DNA from: CAZZNQ01 sp964655775
GTDB lineage: Bacteria; Planctomycetota; Brocadiia; SM23-32
DNA length: 21,746 bases
Reading direction: 5' to 3'
Assembly (NCBI GenBank): GCA_964655775.1
Contig: CAZZNQ010000069.1
Span: 1-21,746 of the forward strand
A program made the position numbers and the translations under genes. The notes below the pieces were generated by a model. It was not told the origin of the DNA. It was given only the letters and a program-made list of their open reading frames with translations, and ran no database searches. Every line of letters begins with the position of its first letter. The first letter of the stretch is position 1. Positions 1-7,343 of this stretch are shown one piece after another.

Positions 1-39
1 GATAGTACACGCGACGCCTCCCGTGCACAGAACGCGGCG

Positions 40-2319
40 TTACTCGACCTCCTCCAGCCACATGCAATCAACGATCACCTCGTTGCAGGCCGCGGGAACG
101 TTGGCGAAGTAGAATACGTCCCCGTCCTCGGGTGCGAAGGCGCCCATGTCGTAGACGTGCCACTCGCCGTCGCGCGCCTGCTCGGCATCCACCTGGACGC
201 GGGCCGGTGTGCGCCGCGAGCTCGAGCGCCAGACGCCCGCCTGCCAGGCGCGCCCCTCCCCGTCGGGCTTGACGTCGGCCCTGGCGCGCAGGAACAGCCT
301 GTAGCTCTTGCCCGGCGTGAAGTGGTCGGCGTCATCCAGCGCGCAGGTCACCGTCCACGCTATGGTCGGCTGCTTGACGCCCCATCCGTCGCTGGCGCCC
401 TCCGCCTCCGTGTACCATCGTCCTCGCCCGTCGAACTGGCAGCCCTGGATGATACGGACCCTGGACAGATCCTTGCCCCCCAACTCCGGCGGCACCGGGT
501 AGCCGCCGTCCGCGCACTGCGCCGCGTAGTCCTGCAGCCACGCCAGCCAGGGCTCGATGACCTCGCCATCCGCGACGGCGTTGATCCGGTAGTCGTCCAC
601 CACCTGTGCGAACCCCCTGGCGATATGCTCGATGTCCAGGCCGCCGGAGTCGGCCACGGCGGCGTCGACCGCCTTCCAGGTCGAGCTGCCGGGCCCGCGT
701 TTAGCCAGCACGTACCACACCGGCATGTGCGCGTGCCGCACGCGCTTCTCCAGTTCGGGGTCGCCCGCAACCGCCTCCTCGGCCTTGCGGAGTGCGACCT
801 CCGCTCGGGCCATCACCTCCGGCGCGATGTACGGGCCGTCCAGCAGGCGGTAGATGCGCATCACGAAATCCGCTCGGCGAGCCGGTTCGTGCATGACGTC
901 GATGTAGTCCAGGACGTGGGGCCCGGCCGCGCCGTAGTAGCCGTTCGCGAATTCCTCGATCAGCTCGCGGCCTTCCAGGTCCGGGTTCCAGAGCGCCTTT
1001 GCCATCACCCAGGAACGCAGGCCCACGAACTCCGATCCGCGCGACTTGTGGGCGCCCTGCTCGAACACGCCAAGGGCGCCGTTCTCGGCGAAGAACCGGA
1101 TGTTCGGCACAACGGAGTCCAGGTTCGGGAACGGCATCAAGTGATGGCGGAAGTTGGTCACGTAGTCCCAGATGTAGAGCCGCGGGCATATCTCGCCCCA
1201 CCGGGCGAAGTCCTCGCGGAAGGAGGCGTTCACCTCGTTCTCGGCCGTCGCCAGGGGATGGGCGAAGTCGCATTCGATCGAGCAGAGCGTCACGAACACG
1301 TTCTCACGCGGGCGGAGCGTCTTCGGCGGCTTGCGCGACCATTCGTAGGCAGCCGTGCAGATGTTCGAGCCGGGGCGGACCTCCTCCACCTCCTCCGCGA
1401 CGCGGTTGGCGAACCACAGGTTGTGCCCGCAGTGCGATTCCTCCCGCTCGTCGATGGCGGCGCAGTCCTCACACCGGCAGTAGCTGCGGTTGTCCTGCTG
1501 GCCTATGACGATGAACCGCGCGCCCGGGTTCTGTTCGTACGACGCCAACACGCCCTTCACCATCGCGTTGATGGTCGCGGGGCTGGTCAGGCAGAGCTGG
1601 GCGCTGGTCTTCTTGCCGTTGACCTCCGCCTGCATCTCCGGCGTGATCTCGATGCCGGCCCTCCGAATCGTCTGGTGGCTGCCGTGCACAAGGTTGCCGA
1701 CAAAGCTGTAGTGGTCGCCGTACTTCTCGGGGGCGTCCGACCACGCCATGCCGTTCAGCTTGTTGCGCGCGCACCAGAGCTGCCCCTCCGGGTCGAACAC
1801 AAAGCGGTACATCATGTCCCGGTACTCCAGCCTGGGTACCTCGCGCAGGTCCATGCCCGGCAGCTCAAGGCGGTCCAGCTTCGGGATGGTGCTCTCCGTC
1901 GGCGTCCACCAGCGGACGCCCAGCTCCTCCAGCAGCGTGTAGACGCCGTAGAGGGTCCCGCGCTTTCGTCCACCGACGATCACCAGGCGGTCGCCGACGG
2001 TGCGGATCACATAGCCGTCATCGCCCAGGGAATCGAGGTCGATCTGTACGCCCAAGCTCCGCACACCCTTGCCGTCGCCGATGAGGATCGCCCTGGCCGG
2101 AACCGCGCCGTCGTCGTCGCGCACCGGCAGCGTCGCTCCGGTCATCTTGCGCAAGTGCTCGACCAGTTCCTCGGCCGCCCACTGCTCGGACGGGCTCGCC
2201 TCGCCGCTCAAGACGATCTGATAGTCGCTCTTGCCGCCGTCAACCAGCGTTGCCGCCTCCGCGTGCAGGGCGCTAGCGCCCATCAACGCCGCCGCAGCTA
2301 TCGTCATCCACTGCCACAT
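40..2319 (-). CDS. Secreted DUF4838-family protein (glycoside-hydrolase-like)
   Basis: This is an exported 759-residue protein, probably acting on polysaccharide outside the cytoplasm. Residues 1-22 form a signal peptide: a short N-terminus, a hydrophobic AAAALMGASAL core and an AXA-like HAEA end. Residues about 30-165 resemble the alpha-glucuronidase N-terminal fold that precedes DUF4838 (AAEELVEHL, GTLYGVYTLLEELGVRWW). The DUF4838 core follows, with the family's QQDNRSYCRCEDC signature near 274-286 (Cys281, 283 and 286). The last 140 or so residues look like a beta-sandwich of the carbohydrate-binding type. The start is supported by GGAGA seven bases upstream on the minus strand. A promoter candidate lies at 2377-2405, divergent from hisA. 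The family assignment rests on remembered motifs. The substrate and catalytic residues cannot be read from the sequence. Confidence 0.8.
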   Translation of the reverse strand: MWQWMTIAAAALMGASALHAEAATLVDGGKSDYQIVLSGEASPSEQWAAEELVEHLRKMTGATLPVRDDDGAVPARAILIGDGKGVRSLGVQIDLDSLGDDGYVIRTVGDRLVIVGGRKRGTLYGVYTLLEELGVRWWTPTESTIPKLDRLELPGMDLREVPRLEYRDMMYRFVFDPEGQLWCARNKLNGMAWSDAPEKYGDHYSFVGNLVHGSHQTIRRAGIEITPEMQAEVNGKKTSAQLCLTSPATINAMVKGVLASYEQNPGARFIVIGQQDNRSYCRCEDCAAIDEREESHCGHNLWFANRVAEEVEEVRPGSNICTAAYEWSRKPPKTLRPRENVFVTLCSIECDFAHPLATAENEVNASFREDFARWGEICPRLYIWDYVTNFRHHLMPFPNLDSVVPNIRFFAENGALGVFEQGAHKSRGSEFVGLRSWVMAKALWNPDLEGRELIEEFANGYYGAAGPHVLDYIDVMHEPARRADFVMRIYRLLDGPYIAPEVMARAEVALRKAEEAVAGDPELEKRVRHAHMPVWYVLAKRGPGSSTWKAVDAAVADSGGLDIEHIARGFAQVVDDYRINAVADGEVIEPWLAWLQDYAAQCADGGYPVPPELGGKDLSRVRIIQGCQFDGRGRWYTEAEGASDGWGVKQPTIAWTVTCALDDADHFTPGKSYRLFLRARADVKPDGEGRAWQAGVWRSSSRRTPARVQVDAEQARDGEWHVYDMGAFAPEDGDVFYFANVPAACNEVIVDCMWLEEVE

Positions 2320-2376
2320 GGTTCGGTCTCCGTGTTACCGTTCCCTGATTCGGGCCCGCAACCTCCAATTGATGAC

Positions 2377-2405
2377 ACTGTACTGCAGCCGGCGTTGGCG
2401 GTCAA
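2377..2405 (-). promoter_or_regulatory. Sigma70-type promoter for the DUF4838 gene
   Basis: On the minus strand TTGACC (2405 to 2400) is followed after 17 bases by TACAGT (2382 to 2377). This is five of six matches at -35, four of six at -10, and ideal spacing. Transcription would start near 2370, giving a leader of about 50 bases before the ATG at 2319. It lies back to back with the stronger plus-strand promoter. Confidence 0.55.
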
Positions 2406-2447
2406 ATTGCGGTTCGGGATTGAGCGTGTTGCGGAGACTCCTTCTCT

Positions 2448-2476
2448 TTGACAGTTCGCGCGGGCGTACCTATAAT
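2448..2476 (+). promoter_or_regulatory. Exact-consensus sigma70 promoter upstream of hisA
   Basis: TTGACA (2448-2453) and TATAAT (2471-2476) are separated by exactly 17 bases, a perfect housekeeping promoter in GC-rich DNA. Initiation would fall near 2483, leaving a leader of about 130 bases before hisA. It is the natural promoter for the plus-strand run that starts with hisA. Confidence 0.8.
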
Positions 2477-2498
2477 GTCGTATCTGCTGTGCCATAAC

Positions 2499-2583
2499 GC
2501 ACGTCGGATGCGTGCCTTGCGCAGCTTCCGTGACGGCGTTTCGGTGTAGGCCCTGTGACGGCACGCGGGTTGCGGCCCGTGCC
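2499..2583 (+). promoter_or_regulatory. Leader with mutually exclusive hairpins (attenuator-like)
   Basis: Four complementary segments lie in the predicted hisA leader: 1 = GCACG (2499-2503), 2 = GCGTGCC (2510-2516), 3 = GGCACGCGGG (2560-2569) and 4 = CCCGTGCC (2576-2583). Segments 1 and 2 pair over five bases. Segments 2 and 3 pair perfectly over seven. Segments 3 and 4 form an eight-pair stem with one bulged C and a six-base loop. The pairings exclude one another, as in attenuators. A 13-codon ORF (2508-2549) lies between segments 1 and 3 but has no His codons and no clear ribosome site. No T-run follows the last stem, so termination is unproven, and the stem might instead affect access to the hisA ribosome site 11 bases downstream. 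Confidence 0.3.
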
Positions 2584-2611
2584 GCTACTCCCTGGAGAGC
2601 AATCTGCCCGT

Positions 2612-3358
2612 ATGCTTATTCTTCCAGCCGTGGACATCGCCAGGGGCAGGTGCGTGCGCCTGTTGCAGGGGCAACCCGAGCGGGAGCAGGTGTACTACGA
2701 AAGCCCGGCGGAGGCCGCCGGACACTGGGAGGCGGAGGGCGCCGAGGCGCTGCACGTTGTGGACCTGGACGGCGCATTGGCGGGAGGCGGTCGCAACGCC
2801 GGCCCCGTCCGGGAGATACTCGAATCGCTGAGCATACCGGTGGAAGTGGCCGGCGGGCTGCGGGACGAGGAGGCCGTCAGGCAGGTGCTGGATGCGGGAG
2901 CGGCGCGCGCCGTGCTGGGCACACGGGCGGCCCGCGAACCGGAATGGGCCGTGGACGTCTGCCGATCGCTTCCCGGACGCATCGTCATCGCCGTGGACGC
3001 AAAGGACGGGCGCGTGGCGGTGGAAGGCTGGAAGGAACTGATGCCGTTCGGGCCGGTGGAACTGGCCGAGAAGCTGGCCGCCGGCGAACCGGCCGCGTTT
3101 CTTTATACGGACGTGGCGCGCGACGGCATGCTGACCAGCCCGAACTTCGCCGGCGTGGAGGCCCTGCTCAGGGCGACGGACGTGCCCGTGATCGCCTCGG
3201 GCGGGGTGTCGCAACTGTCCGACATCCGCAGGCTCGGAGAATGCGGCGCCGATGCCGTCATCATAGGCAAGGCGTTTTACGAGCGAAGATTCACGTTGCC
3301 GGAGGCCCTGGATCTGGGCTCCGGATATCCGTCCCGGCTGGCGCCGTCGCCGGCGTAG
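2612..3358 (+). CDS. hisA: HisA, ProFAR isomerase of histidine synthesis
   Basis: HisA is the cytosolic (beta/alpha)8 isomerase that opens the ribose ring of ProFAR to give PRFAR, the fourth step of histidine synthesis. The ATG at 2612 is chosen because the protein then begins MLILPAVDIARG like other HisA proteins. GGAGAG lies 12 bases upstream, a rather long spacing. An in-frame ATG at 2555 would add an unrelated 19 residues. The product is 248 residues, normal for the family. Asp8, Asp129 (AVDAKDG) and Thr166 (LYTDVARDGM) match the known catalytic positions. The phosphate-binding motifs VEVAGGLRDEE (78-87) and VIASGGVSQLSD (193-204) are present. No other his gene is in the window. It is the first gene of the plus-strand run, under the consensus promoter at 2448. 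Confidence 0.93.
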   Translation: MLILPAVDIARGRCVRLLQGQPEREQVYYESPAEAAGHWEAEGAEALHVVDLDGALAGGGRNAGPVREILESLSIPVEVAGGLRDEEAVRQVLDAGAARAVLGTRAAREPEWAVDVCRSLPGRIVIAVDAKDGRVAVEGWKELMPFGPVELAEKLAAGEPAAFLYTDVARDGMLTSPNFAGVEALLRATDVPVIASGGVSQLSDIRRLGECGADAVIIGKAFYERRFTLPEALDLGSGYPSRLAPSPA

Positions 3359-3430
3359 CGAAGGAGCCGTTGCGAGGGTCTGGGCCGCGCACGGAATTCA
3401 GGATAGAACACTGACACCCGGAGGGAACCG

Positions 3431-5467
3431 ATGCCTGAACGCACTCCGTCCAACATCTGCAACGTCGCACTCGTGGGCCACGGCGGCGTCGGCAAGACGA
3501 CTTTCGTAGACCACCTTCTCCATGCCGTCGGCGCCGGCAAGCGCGCCGGTGACGTCGATGCCGGCTCGTCCCTGAGCGATTACGACCCCGAAGAACGCGA
3601 GCGTCACTTCTCGATCAACAGCACCCTCTTCCACTTCGACGCCCACGGGCGGGTGTTCAACCTGATCGACGCCCCCGGCTACCTGGACTTCATCGGCCCC
3701 GCCATGGGCGCGCTTCCGGTGGTGGAAACCGCCGTTATCTGCATCAGCGCCAAGGACGGCGTGCAGATCAACACGCGCAACATGTGGACCGCTGCCGGCG
3801 AACTCGGCCTGGCCCGGGTGCTGCTGATCACCCGCATGGACGGCGACAACATTCAGTGGGACAACCTGATCGGGGAGATCCAGGAGAGTTTCGGCAACGA
3901 ATGCCAGTGCGCGTTCCTCCCGGTGGGCCTGGGACACGACTTCAAGGACGTGGTGAACCTGCTGGAGGACGAGTCCGCGCCGGACGGAGTATTGGGCGAC
4001 TTCGATACGGCAAGGCAGGCCCTGCGCGAAGCGGTGATCGAGTGCGACGATGACTTGATGGAGCGCTACTTCGAGGGCGAGGATATATCTCAGAAAGAGA
4101 TCATCGCCACGATGCGTACCGCCGTCGCCGGGGGTTCGCTGGTTCCCATCCTCTGTTGCGCCGCCAAGGCCGACATAGGCGTGAAGCAGGCGGGCGCGTT
4201 CCTGGCGGGCTGCGCTCCCTCGCCGCAGGAAGGCGCCGTGCGGAAGGCGATCGACGAAGACGGGGGAGAGGTCGAGCTGACGGCCGATCCGGACGGGCCG
4301 TTCTGCGCGCAGGTGTTCAAGTCGGTCACGGACGTCCACGTCGGCAAGGTTGCCTACTTCCGTGTCTTCAGCGGCAGCCTGGGCGAGGAGCCGGTCGTCA
4401 CGCTGACGCGGACGGGCAAGGAGGAGCGGCTCGGGCATATCAACGTGGTGTTCGGCCAGGAGCACGAGGAAGTGCAGGGCGCTGTGCCGGGCGATATTCT
4501 CTCTGTGGCGAAGGTCGAGGGGCTTGAGCTGGGCGATACGCTCTGCGATCCGGAGCACAAGCTGACGATGCCGCCGATGGACCTGCCCAAGCCGATGATG
4601 TCGCTGGCCGTGGAGCCCCAGAGCCGCGAGGACGAGCAGCGCATCAGCGGCGGGCTGCAGAGCCTGGCCGAAGGCGACCCGACCCTGAGCATCCACCGCG
4701 ACCAGTACACCGCCGAGCTCGTGGTGACCGGCATGAGCAACCTGCATTTGGAGGTCATGCTCAGCAAGCTGAAACGTCGCCACGACGTGTCGGTGTCGAC
4801 CCGCGAGCCGTCTATCCCCTACCGGGAGACCGTGACACGCACGGCCGAGGCGCAGTACAAGCACAAGAAGCAGACCGGCGGGCGCGGCCAGTATGGCGAG
4901 GTCTATTTGCGCGTGGAGCCGGCCGAGCGGGGGGAGGGTTTCGAGTTCCTGGATGAGATCGTGGGCGGTGTGATCCCGCGGCAGTTCATCCCGGCCGTGG
5001 AGAAGGGCATCCGCGAGGTGCTGGACGGTGGCATCCTGGCCGGATACCCGATCGTCGACGTGAAGGCGGCCGTGCACGACGGCTCCTACCACAGCGTCGA
5101 TTCGTCCGAGGCGGCGTTCAAGATCGCGGGCGCCCGGGCCTTCCAGGCGGGGTTCACGAGTGCGAAGCCCGTGCTGCTGGAGCCGATCGCCAAGATGGCC
5201 GTCACTATCCCCTCGGAGTTCATGGGGGACGTGACCGCCAACCTGACCGGTCACCGCGGGCGGATCCTGGGCATGGACCAGGCGGGGGCGCTGCAGGAGA
5301 TACAGGCGGAGATACCCATGGCCGAGGTGCAGCGCTACAGCACCGAGCTGAAGAGCATGACCGGCGGTGAGGGCAGCTTCACGCTGGAGATGTCGCACTA
5401 CGCCGTGGTGCCCGCTCAAATCCAGCAGGAGATCGTGGCCCGCAGCAAGCAGCAAGAGGAAGAGTGA
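3431..5467 (+). CDS. EF-G-like translational GTPase (EF-G2 type paralogue)
   Basis: This complete 678-residue protein has EF-G domain order: G domain, domain II, domain III, domain IV (about residues 465-590, including the QTGGRGQYGEV motif) and a C-terminal domain V. The P-loop GHGGVGKT is at 16-23. Two GTPase motifs differ from canonical EF-G. DTPGH is DAPGY (80-84), so the catalytic histidine is Tyr84, and NKMD is TRMD (134-137). The switch I ERGITI motif is also missing, replaced by RERHFSIN. As I recall, the His-to-Tyr change is typical of the EF-G2/FusA2 branch, so this is probably a paralogue of the housekeeping factor. A ribosome role in special conditions is inference. The start has GGAGGG five bases upstream. 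It lies 72 bp after hisA and 39 bp before purE. Confidence 0.88.
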   Translation: MPERTPSNICNVALVGHGGVGKTTFVDHLLHAVGAGKRAGDVDAGSSLSDYDPEERERHFSINSTLFHFDAHGRVFNLIDAPGYLDFIGPAMGALPVVETAVICISAKDGVQINTRNMWTAAGELGLARVLLITRMDGDNIQWDNLIGEIQESFGNECQCAFLPVGLGHDFKDVVNLLEDESAPDGVLGDFDTARQALREAVIECDDDLMERYFEGEDISQKEIIATMRTAVAGGSLVPILCCAAKADIGVKQAGAFLAGCAPSPQEGAVRKAIDEDGGEVELTADPDGPFCAQVFKSVTDVHVGKVAYFRVFSGSLGEEPVVTLTRTGKEERLGHINVVFGQEHEEVQGAVPGDILSVAKVEGLELGDTLCDPEHKLTMPPMDLPKPMMSLAVEPQSREDEQRISGGLQSLAEGDPTLSIHRDQYTAELVVTGMSNLHLEVMLSKLKRRHDVSVSTREPSIPYRETVTRTAEAQYKHKKQTGGRGQYGEVYLRVEPAERGEGFEFLDEIVGGVIPRQFIPAVEKGIREVLDGGILAGYPIVDVKAAVHDGSYHSVDSSEAAFKIAGARAFQAGFTSAKPVLLEPIAKMAVTIPSEFMGDVTANLTGHRGRILGMDQAGALQEIQAEIPMAEVQRYSTELKSMTGGEGSFTLEMSHYAVVPAQIQQEIVARSKQQEEE

Positions 5468-5492
5468 GGCGGGTCGGTCGGGGAATCTGAGC

Positions 5493-5500
5493 AAAGGAGG
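5493..5500 (+). promoter_or_regulatory. Strong ribosome site fixing the GTG start of purE
   Basis: AAAGGAGG, an almost full anti-16S match, ends six bases before GTG at 5507. It marks GTG as the purE start, since no ATG lies nearby in frame before the conserved VAVVMGSKSD strand. Confidence 0.85.
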
Positions 5501-5506
5501 CTACAC

Positions 5507-6028
5507 GTGAGCGATACGGCCAGAGTAGCCGTCGTGATGGGCAGCAAGTCCGATCTGCCCGTGATGGAGGGCGCGGTGGAGACTTTGGAGGAACTCGGCG
5601 TGCCTTTCACGCTTCGGGTCATGAGCGCCCACCGATCCCCCGAGGAGACGGCCCGTTTCGCCAGAGAGGCGGAGGCCGACGGTCTGGGCGTGATCATCGC
5701 CGCCGCCGGTGGGGCCGCGCATCTGGCCGGGACGATTGCCGCGCACACGGTGCTGCCGGTGATCGGCGTCCCCGTCCCCACAAGCCGCATGGGGGGCATG
5801 GACTCGCTGTTCTCCACGATCCAGATGCCCGGGGGCGTGCCGGTCGCCTGCGTAGGTCTGGGCAAGTCGGGTGCGACGAACGCCGCCGTGCTGGCGGCGC
5901 AGATCCTGGCCGAAGCCGATTCCGAACTCCGCGAGGTACTGCGCCGGTACAAGGACGGCCAGTCCGAGCGCGTGCGCTCCCACGATGCAAGCGTCGCCGA
6001 GTGGCTTGAGGCCCGCCGCAAGCCGTAA
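5507..6028 (+). CDS. purE: PurE, N5-CAIR mutase of purine synthesis
   Basis: Class I PurE converts N5-carboxyaminoimidazole ribonucleotide to CAIR in the cytosol. The 173-residue product has the full family signature: VVMGSKSDLPVME near the N-terminus, the MSAHRSPEE loop, IIAAAGGAAHLAGTIAA, and DSLFSTIQMPGGVPVA with its substrate-binding serine region. Translation starts at GTG with a strong AAAGGAGG site. The partner purK is not in the window. If the organism has no PurK elsewhere, the protein could be a class II AIR carboxylase, although the motifs look like class I. Purine and histidine synthesis meet at AICAR, so hisA and purE in one run may be a loose metabolic link or simple clustering. 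Confidence 0.93.
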   Translation: MSDTARVAVVMGSKSDLPVMEGAVETLEELGVPFTLRVMSAHRSPEETARFAREAEADGLGVIIAAAGGAAHLAGTIAAHTVLPVIGVPVPTSRMGGMDSLFSTIQMPGGVPVACVGLGKSGATNAAVLAAQILAEADSELREVLRRYKDGQSERVRSHDASVAEWLEARRKP

Positions 6029-6046
6029 TCGCAGCCCCCGCCTTAC

Positions 6047-6076
6047 TTGCAATGACGCCATCGGCTGGCGTAATGT
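6047..6076 (+). promoter_or_regulatory. Inverted repeat within a possible weak promoter before the nitroreductase
   Basis: ACGCCA (6055-6060) and TGGCGT (6066-6071) form a perfect six-base inverted repeat around TCGGC. TTGCAA (6047-6052) and TAATGT (6071-6076) lie 18 bases apart, a weak promoter fit, with the repeat filling the spacer as an operator might. It could instead be a hairpin after purE, but no T-run follows. Both readings are tentative. Confidence 0.3.
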
Positions 6077-6103
6077 ACGGGTAACTCCATAGGAGGGGGA
6101 ATC

Positions 6104-6607
6104 ATGGATTTCATCGATCTTGTGAAGACGCGGCGCAGCGTGCGCGCGTTCCGGAAGGATCCCATCCCCGAGGGCAAGCTTCAGCGCATACTCGCCGCGG
6201 CGCAGCATGCCCCCAGCGCAGCGAATCGCCAACCCCTGAGACTCTACGTTGTGCGGGATGCCGAGCTGCGGGAGAAGATGCTCGAAGTCTACGCGCAGAA
6301 GTGGTTCGCGGAGGCGCCGGTTATCATCTGCGTCTGCGCCAAGCCGGACGAGGCGTGGCAGCGGCGCGACGGCAAGAACTACGCCGACGTGGACGCCACC
6401 ATCGCCATGGACCACCTGATTCTCGCCGCTGCGGCGGAAGGGCTGGGCACCTGCTGGGTGGGCGCCTTCAAGCCAGACCGCCTGCGGGAACTGCTGGAGA
6501 TTCCGGACGATCTGGAGCCGCTCGCGCTCACGCCGCTGGGCGTTCCGGACACCAGCCCGGACCCCACCCCGCGCAAATCCCTGGACGAACTCGTCGAATA
6601 CCGATGA
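6104..6607 (+). CDS. Nitroreductase-family FMN flavoprotein
   Basis: This small 167-residue nitroreductase-fold oxidoreductase is expected to bind FMN and to use NAD(P)H as a homodimer in the cytosol. The N-terminal VKTRRSVRAF (FMN phosphate-binding arginines), HAPSAANRQPLRLYVV (24-51 region), the AEGLGTCWVGAF stretch and the PLGVPD end are characteristic. The family covers reductases and dehydrogenases of many substrates, so the substrate is unknown. AGGAGG at 6091-6096, seven bases before the ATG, is a strong ribosome site. The stop overlaps the start of the next gene as ATGA (6604-6607), so the two are probably translationally coupled and may work together. It lies 75 bp after purE, behind a possible separate promoter. 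Confidence 0.88.
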   Translation: MDFIDLVKTRRSVRAFRKDPIPEGKLQRILAAAQHAPSAANRQPLRLYVVRDAELREKMLEVYAQKWFAEAPVIICVCAKPDEAWQRRDGKNYADVDATIAMDHLILAAAAEGLGTCWVGAFKPDRLRELLEIPDDLEPLALTPLGVPDTSPDPTPRKSLDELVEYR

Positions 6608-7314
6608 AGAAGCTCAAACCACTCAACCTGCTGAACAACAAGGGCCTCTGGCCCGACAAGGTGGCCATCGTCGATGCCATCAAGGAGATCCTCACCCTCG
6701 GCAGGTGCCATACGCCGCTTCCCATCCAGGACTTCGGCCGCTACCGGGACAACGAATGGCGCAACGAGAACGAGGAACTCATCCCGTTCCAGAGCGTCGA
6801 CTGGTACGTCTCGGACGCCATGGACGAGTCTCGGATGCAGGTGGACGCCGCCCGAATCCTGCGCTCTTTCACCAGCGAACCGTGGCGGCGCAGCAACCAG
6901 CAGGGCGACCACTACGACCTGTTCGTCATGGAAGAGGACATGTTCGACCCCGACTCGCCCGGTCGGGGGACCGGCCAGGACTACGCGGTCGGCAAGTCCG
7001 AACACCTGCGGGCGGCCGTCATCAGCACGCACCGCATCGAGCACATCTGGGGCCTGCCCTACGGATGCCTCAAGACCGAAGTGATGCGACAGATGTGCTT
7101 TATGTTCGGTGTGCCCGACGGCCAGCGCGACGACGTCACCGAGGAGGGCCGCAGGATCTACTGCACCAACGTCTGTATCCTGCGCTCGGCGCATGAGGCG
7201 CCCGGCGATTGGGAGGCGCTGACCGAGGACCGCATCCGCCACGGCGCCCTGTGTCCGTCCTGCCAGCGCGACCTGCAGCGCTTCTTCGATCTCGCCGCCC
7301 AGGAGGGCGCTTAG
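6604..7314 (+). CDS. Archaemetzincin-like protein lacking the HExxH zinc-protease motif
   Basis: The product has 236 residues, no signal peptide and no membrane segment. Several stretches recall archaemetzincins in the right order: MQVDAARILRSF (78-89), HYDLFVMEEDMFDP (103-116), RAAVISTHRIEHIWG (136-150), and two Cys pairs, CTNVC (187-191) and CPSC (217-220), like the family's structural four-cysteine zinc site. Where HExxHxxGxxHC should stand, the helix reads KTEVMRQMCFMFG (157-169), and no HExxH occurs anywhere. HRIEH (143-147) keeps HxxxH spacing but lacks the Glu in position two. Catalytic zinc binding is therefore probably lost while the structural zinc remains. The ATG overlaps the nitroreductase stop, implying coupled translation, and ligA follows 29 bp later. 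The homology is my own inference. It could be a separate zinc-ribbon family. Confidence 0.55.
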   Translation: MKKLKPLNLLNNKGLWPDKVAIVDAIKEILTLGRCHTPLPIQDFGRYRDNEWRNENEELIPFQSVDWYVSDAMDESRMQVDAARILRSFTSEPWRRSNQQGDHYDLFVMEEDMFDPDSPGRGTGQDYAVGKSEHLRAAVISTHRIEHIWGLPYGCLKTEVMRQMCFMFGVPDGQRDDVTEEGRRIYCTNVCILRSAHEAPGDWEALTEDRIRHGALCPSCQRDLQRFFDLAAQEGA

Positions 7315-7343
7315 CCCCCCGCCCACACGGAGAACGGCCGCGC

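Noticed and set aside
157..2451. Long plus-strand ORF opposite the DUF4838 gene
   Set aside because: It is an antisense shadow of a well-supported gene, rich in Arg, Ala, Val and His with no domain. GC-biased codons keep antisense frames open.
2508..2549. 13-codon ORF as a histidine leader peptide
   Set aside because: It contains no His codons and no clear ribosome site, so classical his attenuation is not supported. It is kept only as part of the alternative-hairpin observation.
2484..2611. Leader after the consensus promoter as a tRNA, SRP RNA or other known small RNA
   Set aside because: There is no TTCGA T-loop pattern, no GGAAGCAGC-type SRP core and no other motif I recognise.
3398..5494. 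698-codon minus-strand ORF opposite the EF-G-like gene
   Set aside because: It has no recognisable domain and His/Leu/Arg-rich composition, and it covers the same bases as an intact EF-G-like protein. It is a codon-bias artefact.
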